Below the pieces are notes generated by a model. The model did not search any database. It was not told where the DNA came from and saw only the letters and a list, made by a program, of their open reading frames with translations. This document shows, one piece after another, positions 60,723-64,000 of a stretch of 64,000 bases of DNA. Source of the DNA: Chloroflexota bacterium (GTDB lineage Bacteria; Chloroflexota; Dormibacteria; Dormibacterales; Dormibacteraceae); assembly GCA_005880945.1 (NCBI GenBank), contig VBIU01000014.1:1-64000 (forward strand). The letters are read 5' to 3'. Position numbers and translations under genes: made by a program. Position 1 is the stretch's first letter. Every line of letters starts with the position of its first letter.

Positions 60723-61187
60723 CTATTTGACCGCTTTGACGGTGAGCGTGAGGGTGCCGGCAGGCACGCTGACTGTGATCTTGTCGCCCTTCTTCCTGCC
60801 GACGAGGGCTCGGCCGACTGGTGACTCGACCGAGATGCGGCCGGCGGACGGGTCGCTCTCGACCGCTCCCACGAGGTGATAGGTCTCAGTGCCGCCATCG
60901 GTGTCCACCACGTCGATGGTCGAGCCCGGACCGGCGACGCTGGAGTGCGACTCCTTGATGATCTGCGCCCTGCCGATCATCTCCTGCAGCTCATAGATGC
61001 GGCTGTCGAGAAGACCGACCTCTTCCTTGGCCTGCTCGTACTCGGGGTTGTCCTCGATGTCGCCTGGCTGGAAAGCCTCCTTGAGGCGCTCGCCCGCCTC
61101 GGCGCGCCGCTTCAGCGCGACTTCGAGATCGCGCTTGAGCTTTTCCAGCCCCTCGGGCGTCAGCAAAACAGGTTCGTTCAGGTCCAT
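60723..61187 (-). CDS. greA: Transcription elongation factor GreA
   Basis: LTPEGLEKLKRDLEVALKRR, DIEDNPEYEQAKEEVGLLDSRIYELQEMI, SPVGRALVGRKKGD. Confidence 0.95.
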   Translation of the reverse strand: MDLNEPVLLTPEGLEKLKRDLEVALKRRAEAGERLKEAFQPGDIEDNPEYEQAKEEVGLLDSRIYELQEMIGRAQIIKESHSSVAGPGSTIDVVDTDGGTETYHLVGAVESDPSAGRISVESPVGRALVGRKKGDKITVSVPAGTLTLTVKAVK

Positions 61188-61222
61188 CTACCCAGCCTCG
61201 GGCAAACAATAATACCCGCCAT

Positions 61223-61549
61223 ATGGATCCCACCGACCTGCGAGCCGGCCTGGCGGAGCGGCTCGCCGGGGACGCCCCGATCGACGCGGAGACGTTCAAC
61301 GCGGCCTGCTTCATGCTCTCCCGGGCGCTTCAAGAGATGGACCTGACCGTCTCCGAAGCGGCCCCTCTGGTTCGGCGCCTGCTTCGTGTCGCCGGACGCG
61401 TCGTTATCGACACCGGCCTGGCAGACTCGTCAGCCGACACGTGGCCCAACACTGCGGAGATGGCGCTGCAGTGGATCGACGAGGCGCTCCGCGAGCTCGG
61501 TTATCAGGTTCGTCCGACAACGCGTGGTGGTAAGCCGAAGCTCAAGTAG
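61223..61549 (+). CDS. Hypothetical protein (108 aa)
   Basis: ORF divergent from greA with coding-like composition. Confidence 0.5.
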   Translation: MDPTDLRAGLAERLAGDAPIDAETFNAACFMLSRALQEMDLTVSEAAPLVRRLLRVAGRVVIDTGLADSSADTWPNTAEMALQWIDEALRELGYQVRPTTRGGKPKLK

Positions 61550-61911
61550 CGTCAACGCCGGCGGGCTCAGCAAGGCGCCCTCTCCAGGTTCCAAAAGGTA
61601 GCCTGGCTTCGAACGACAGTTTCCGGGTTGACGCGCCGCATCACCGCTATGTAACCTTGCCGTCGCCCGAGCGGCCGCGAGGGGAGCCCTTGGGGTATTC
61701 AGCGCCGGCGGGATGTCCGGCTCGACGCACCAGATCTTGAGACCGATGGGCGGCGTCTACACGCCCAGAAAGCAGGAAATCTGGCGAACAGGCGTTATAC
61801 GCGCCGAGTCTCGCTCTAGGGAGGCCTGAGACGACCGAACTGAGAGACGCGGCGACCGCTGCGGAATCAAACCGGCGTCACAACGCGCCGAGTTTCGTCT
61901 TGGGGGCAAAC

Positions 61912-62346
61912 ATGATCAGAATGTTCGCGTCACGGGCAGGCCGGCTGCTAATCGGCGTTTGGTTCGTGATTCTCGTGACGAGCGTGACCGGAGTCAACAT
62001 TATTCCGGTTGCGTCCAAGCACCCGGGCGGCACGTCGACCGTCAAGGTCGTTCTTCTCAATTCGACAGATGGCCTGGCGCACCAGGGCCAGCAAGTAACG
62101 TTCGACGTCTTGACGACCGTCACCGACCGCCCTTACGTCAGGCTGGACTGCTATCAGAACCAGGTGTGGGTCTACGACCAGTGGGCCGGCTTCTACCCGG
62201 ATTTCACGTGGCCGTGGATGCAGACCTTCCCGCTCTCCAACTCAATGTGGACCAGCGGGGAAGCGGACTGCACTGCAACCCTCTACTACTTTGGCGGTAG
62301 AGGTACGAAGGACATAATGTCGATCAAATTCCACGTCTACGCGTAG
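61912..62346 (+). CDS. Hypothetical exported protein
   Basis: ATG 61912 with GGGGG upstream; MIRMFASRAGRLLIGVWFVILVTSVTGVNIIPVASK signal-like segment; aromatic-rich mature region. Confidence 0.6.
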   Translation: MIRMFASRAGRLLIGVWFVILVTSVTGVNIIPVASKHPGGTSTVKVVLLNSTDGLAHQGQQVTFDVLTTVTDRPYVRLDCYQNQVWVYDQWAGFYPDFTWPWMQTFPLSNSMWTSGEADCTATLYYFGGRGTKDIMSIKFHVYA

Positions 62347-62366
62347 GGATCGATCGCAAGATTTGA

Positions 62367-62396
62367 AAGAGGCCCCGGCTTGCGCCGGGGCCTCTT
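62367..62396. terminator. Strong bidirectional terminator between convergent genes
   Basis: AAGAGGCCCCGGC/GCCGGGGCCTCTT 13-bp perfect stem with 4-nt loop, flanked by A/T-rich ends. Confidence 0.85.
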
Positions 62397-62417
62397 CCTT
62401 GGCGAAGCGGTGTGACT

Positions 62418-64000
62418 TTACGGCAGGGGCGTGTAGCCCGGGTTGTTATCGATTGTGAGGGACGTTGACTCGCACGAGCTGGTCGAGCCTGTGACATTTG
62501 CGGCGGTGTTGGTGTAGACCACCTTCCACGAAACCGTCGTCGTTGCGTTGACGCGGGCTGTCGTGTTGTTGCTGTTCGCAATCTGCGGAGACGCGCCGCT
62601 GACCGCGATAGAGGAGCTGGTGTAAAGCACGGTGCCGGTGCAGTCAGCGCTGTCGTACAGAGTGAACACCACGCTGCCGCTCAGAGCGCTACCGCCAGCT
62701 GAGCTGATCTGGGCGTGGTCGTTCGGGACCCAGGTCTGGTCGGTCAAGACCGACGTGGTGTCTGAGACGACGACTGTTTCAGTCCCGGTCGTATCGGGGC
62801 AAGCTGATGCCGGCACGCCGAGCGTGTTCGGCGAATCGCCGCTGTACGAGGCGACCCACGTGTAGGTGCCTACTGAGCCCGGTATGAAGCTAACCGCCGC
62901 CTGGACGCCGGTCGGGTATGTGCCGTCGCCGCTGACGGTTCTGGACGTCGTGAAAGCGGATGTCGTGCAGTTGTCAGGGCCGTAGGCGGTAAAGGTGATA
63001 CTGCCACCCGCTGGGCCACCCGCCGTCGTCGGGTTGATGACCGGTGTGCCAGGCTTGTTGGCCGTACCGACGAGCGTCGCCGTGTCGCTGATCGCGCTGC
63101 CGAGCTGCGCAGGACCTGACGCTTGAGTTGTGAGTGTCGGCGTCACCGGGGTGACCTCGAAGCATTCCGTGAGACTGTTGTCGCTCGACGCCGGGTAGAG
63201 GCTGTCGCCCGAGTAGTCTCCGCGGAAGCAGTAGTGGCCCACCGAGGTGAAGGCTGCGAGGTCTGAAGTCGCGGTTGAGGTATTGCCGGTGCCAGGGGCC
63301 AGCGTCTTAGCCGCTCCCACCTGAACTCCGTTGCTCGGAGGGCCGGGGGCTGCGGCACATTGGGCCAAGGCATCCGTCGCGGCAGGGCCGCAGGCGTAGA
63401 AGGTAACGGTTCCGGTCGGCTTCGTCGTGGACCCGTTGCCCGTGACGACGGCCAGATCCTTGGCCTGGACTGATCCGGTGCCGATCGAGACTTGTCCGTT
63501 TGAGATACTGGTACCGCTGGAATCCTCTGGCGTCGTCGTGGTTCCAGACGTGCAGTTCCCGAAGCCTCCCAGGACGAAGTCTTTCAGCGTCGCCGTGGGC
63601 GCCGTTGAGGAACGAGTCTCGGACGCGAATGTCGCGAAGCACTCACCGCCGAGGTTGATCGACGGGGCGCTCAGGTTGACGCCACCCTCGTACAGCTCGC
63701 CGTTGAGGTAGGTGCTGTTGCCGCTCTTGTCGGCGAACACCCAAGGCGCGGGTGTTCCGTCGGTTGGGTTCACGAGGCCGCAGAACGGGTCCGGAACCGA
63801 TGGCGGCGGCGTTCGGTTGCAGGCCGCGCCCGTGCTTCCGCCAAGAGACTGCAGGTTAGCGCTGACGTCGCCACCCGATGCCACCCACTTGTAGATGTTG
63901 ATGGTCGACGTCCCTCCACCGTTGGAGAAGTCGCTCAGGATCAGAAGGTCACCGACAGCGTGCACGCCATTGAACGACCCGTTGGTGTTGAGCGTGATCT
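62418..64000 (-). CDS. Secreted Ig-like repeat protein, N-terminus beyond right edge
   Basis: Repeated VTFYACGP..GHYCFRGDYSGDSLYP / ITFTAYGPDNC..GTYTWVASYSGDSPNT modules; the frame stays open to 64000 (ITLNTNGSFNGVHAVGD), so M63965 is not the start. Confidence 0.8.
   Translation of the reverse strand, partial: ITLNTNGSFNGVHAVGDLLILSDFSNGGGTSTINIYKWVASGGDVSANLQSLGGSTGAACNRTPPPSVPDPFCGLVNPTDGTPAPWVFADKSGNSTYLNGELYEGGVNLSAPSINLGGECFATFASETRSSTAPTATLKDFVLGGFGNCTSGTTTTPEDSSGTSISNGQVSIGTGSVQAKDLAVVTGNGSTTKPTGTVTFYACGPAATDALAQCAAAPGPPSNGVQVGAAKTLAPGTGNTSTATSDLAAFTSVGHYCFRGDYSGDSLYPASSDNSLTECFEVTPVTPTLTTQASGPAQLGSAISDTATLVGTANKPGTPVINPTTAGGPAGGSITFTAYGPDNCTTSAFTTSRTVSGDGTYPTGVQAAVSFIPGSVGTYTWVASYSGDSPNTLGVPASACPDTTGTETVVVSDTTSVLTDQTWVPNDHAQISSAGGSALSGSVVFTLYDSADCTGTVLYTSSSIAVSGASPQIANSNNTTARVNATTTVSWKVVYTNTAANVTGSTSSCESTSLTIDNNPGYTPLP

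Overview
The window is a high-GC, gene-dense bacterial chromosome segment. It looks like a soil-type Chloroflexota, Dormibacterota or Actinomycetota relative, but that is inferred from style only. I recognise about 50 protein-coding genes. I saw no rRNA, tRNA, CRISPR array, transposase or phage module. Main content: a HAMP-repeat hybrid-type histidine kinase truncated at the left edge (absent from the ORF track because its stop lies outside the window); two further GAF histidine kinases, one with a LuxR-type regulator; a GGDEF protein; two class A penicillin-binding proteins; trehalose-6-phosphate synthase; a CAP-domain protein; secreted S8 and S53 peptidases; a DUF1906-like secreted protein; a DrrAB-type ABC transporter; P5C dehydrogenase; fumarase; enoyl-CoA hydratase; acyl-CoA synthetase; GreA; two CDF transporters; a TrkA-N K+ channel; Ppx/GppA; and an Ig-like secreted protein cut by the right edge. 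The most interesting parts are: (1) a compact minus-strand operon of about 8 genes (30.4-38.9 kb) combining a nucleotidyltransferase-like protein, a processive GT2, a GT39-like GT-C enzyme, a B12-binding radical SAM enzyme, a beta-propeller protein, DoxX and a Zn-ribbon methyltransferase; (2) an apparent frameshift or deletion located exactly at a perfect 9-bp inverted repeat between the GT2 and GT39 frames; (3) a secreted, sequon-rich repeat protein with an LAGTG sortase-like tail; and (4) a CDF/GNAT/S53/PrsW-like/zinc-ribbon translationally coupled operon. Many long ORFs in the supplied track are antisense shadows or run-ons in the wrong frame and were rejected.
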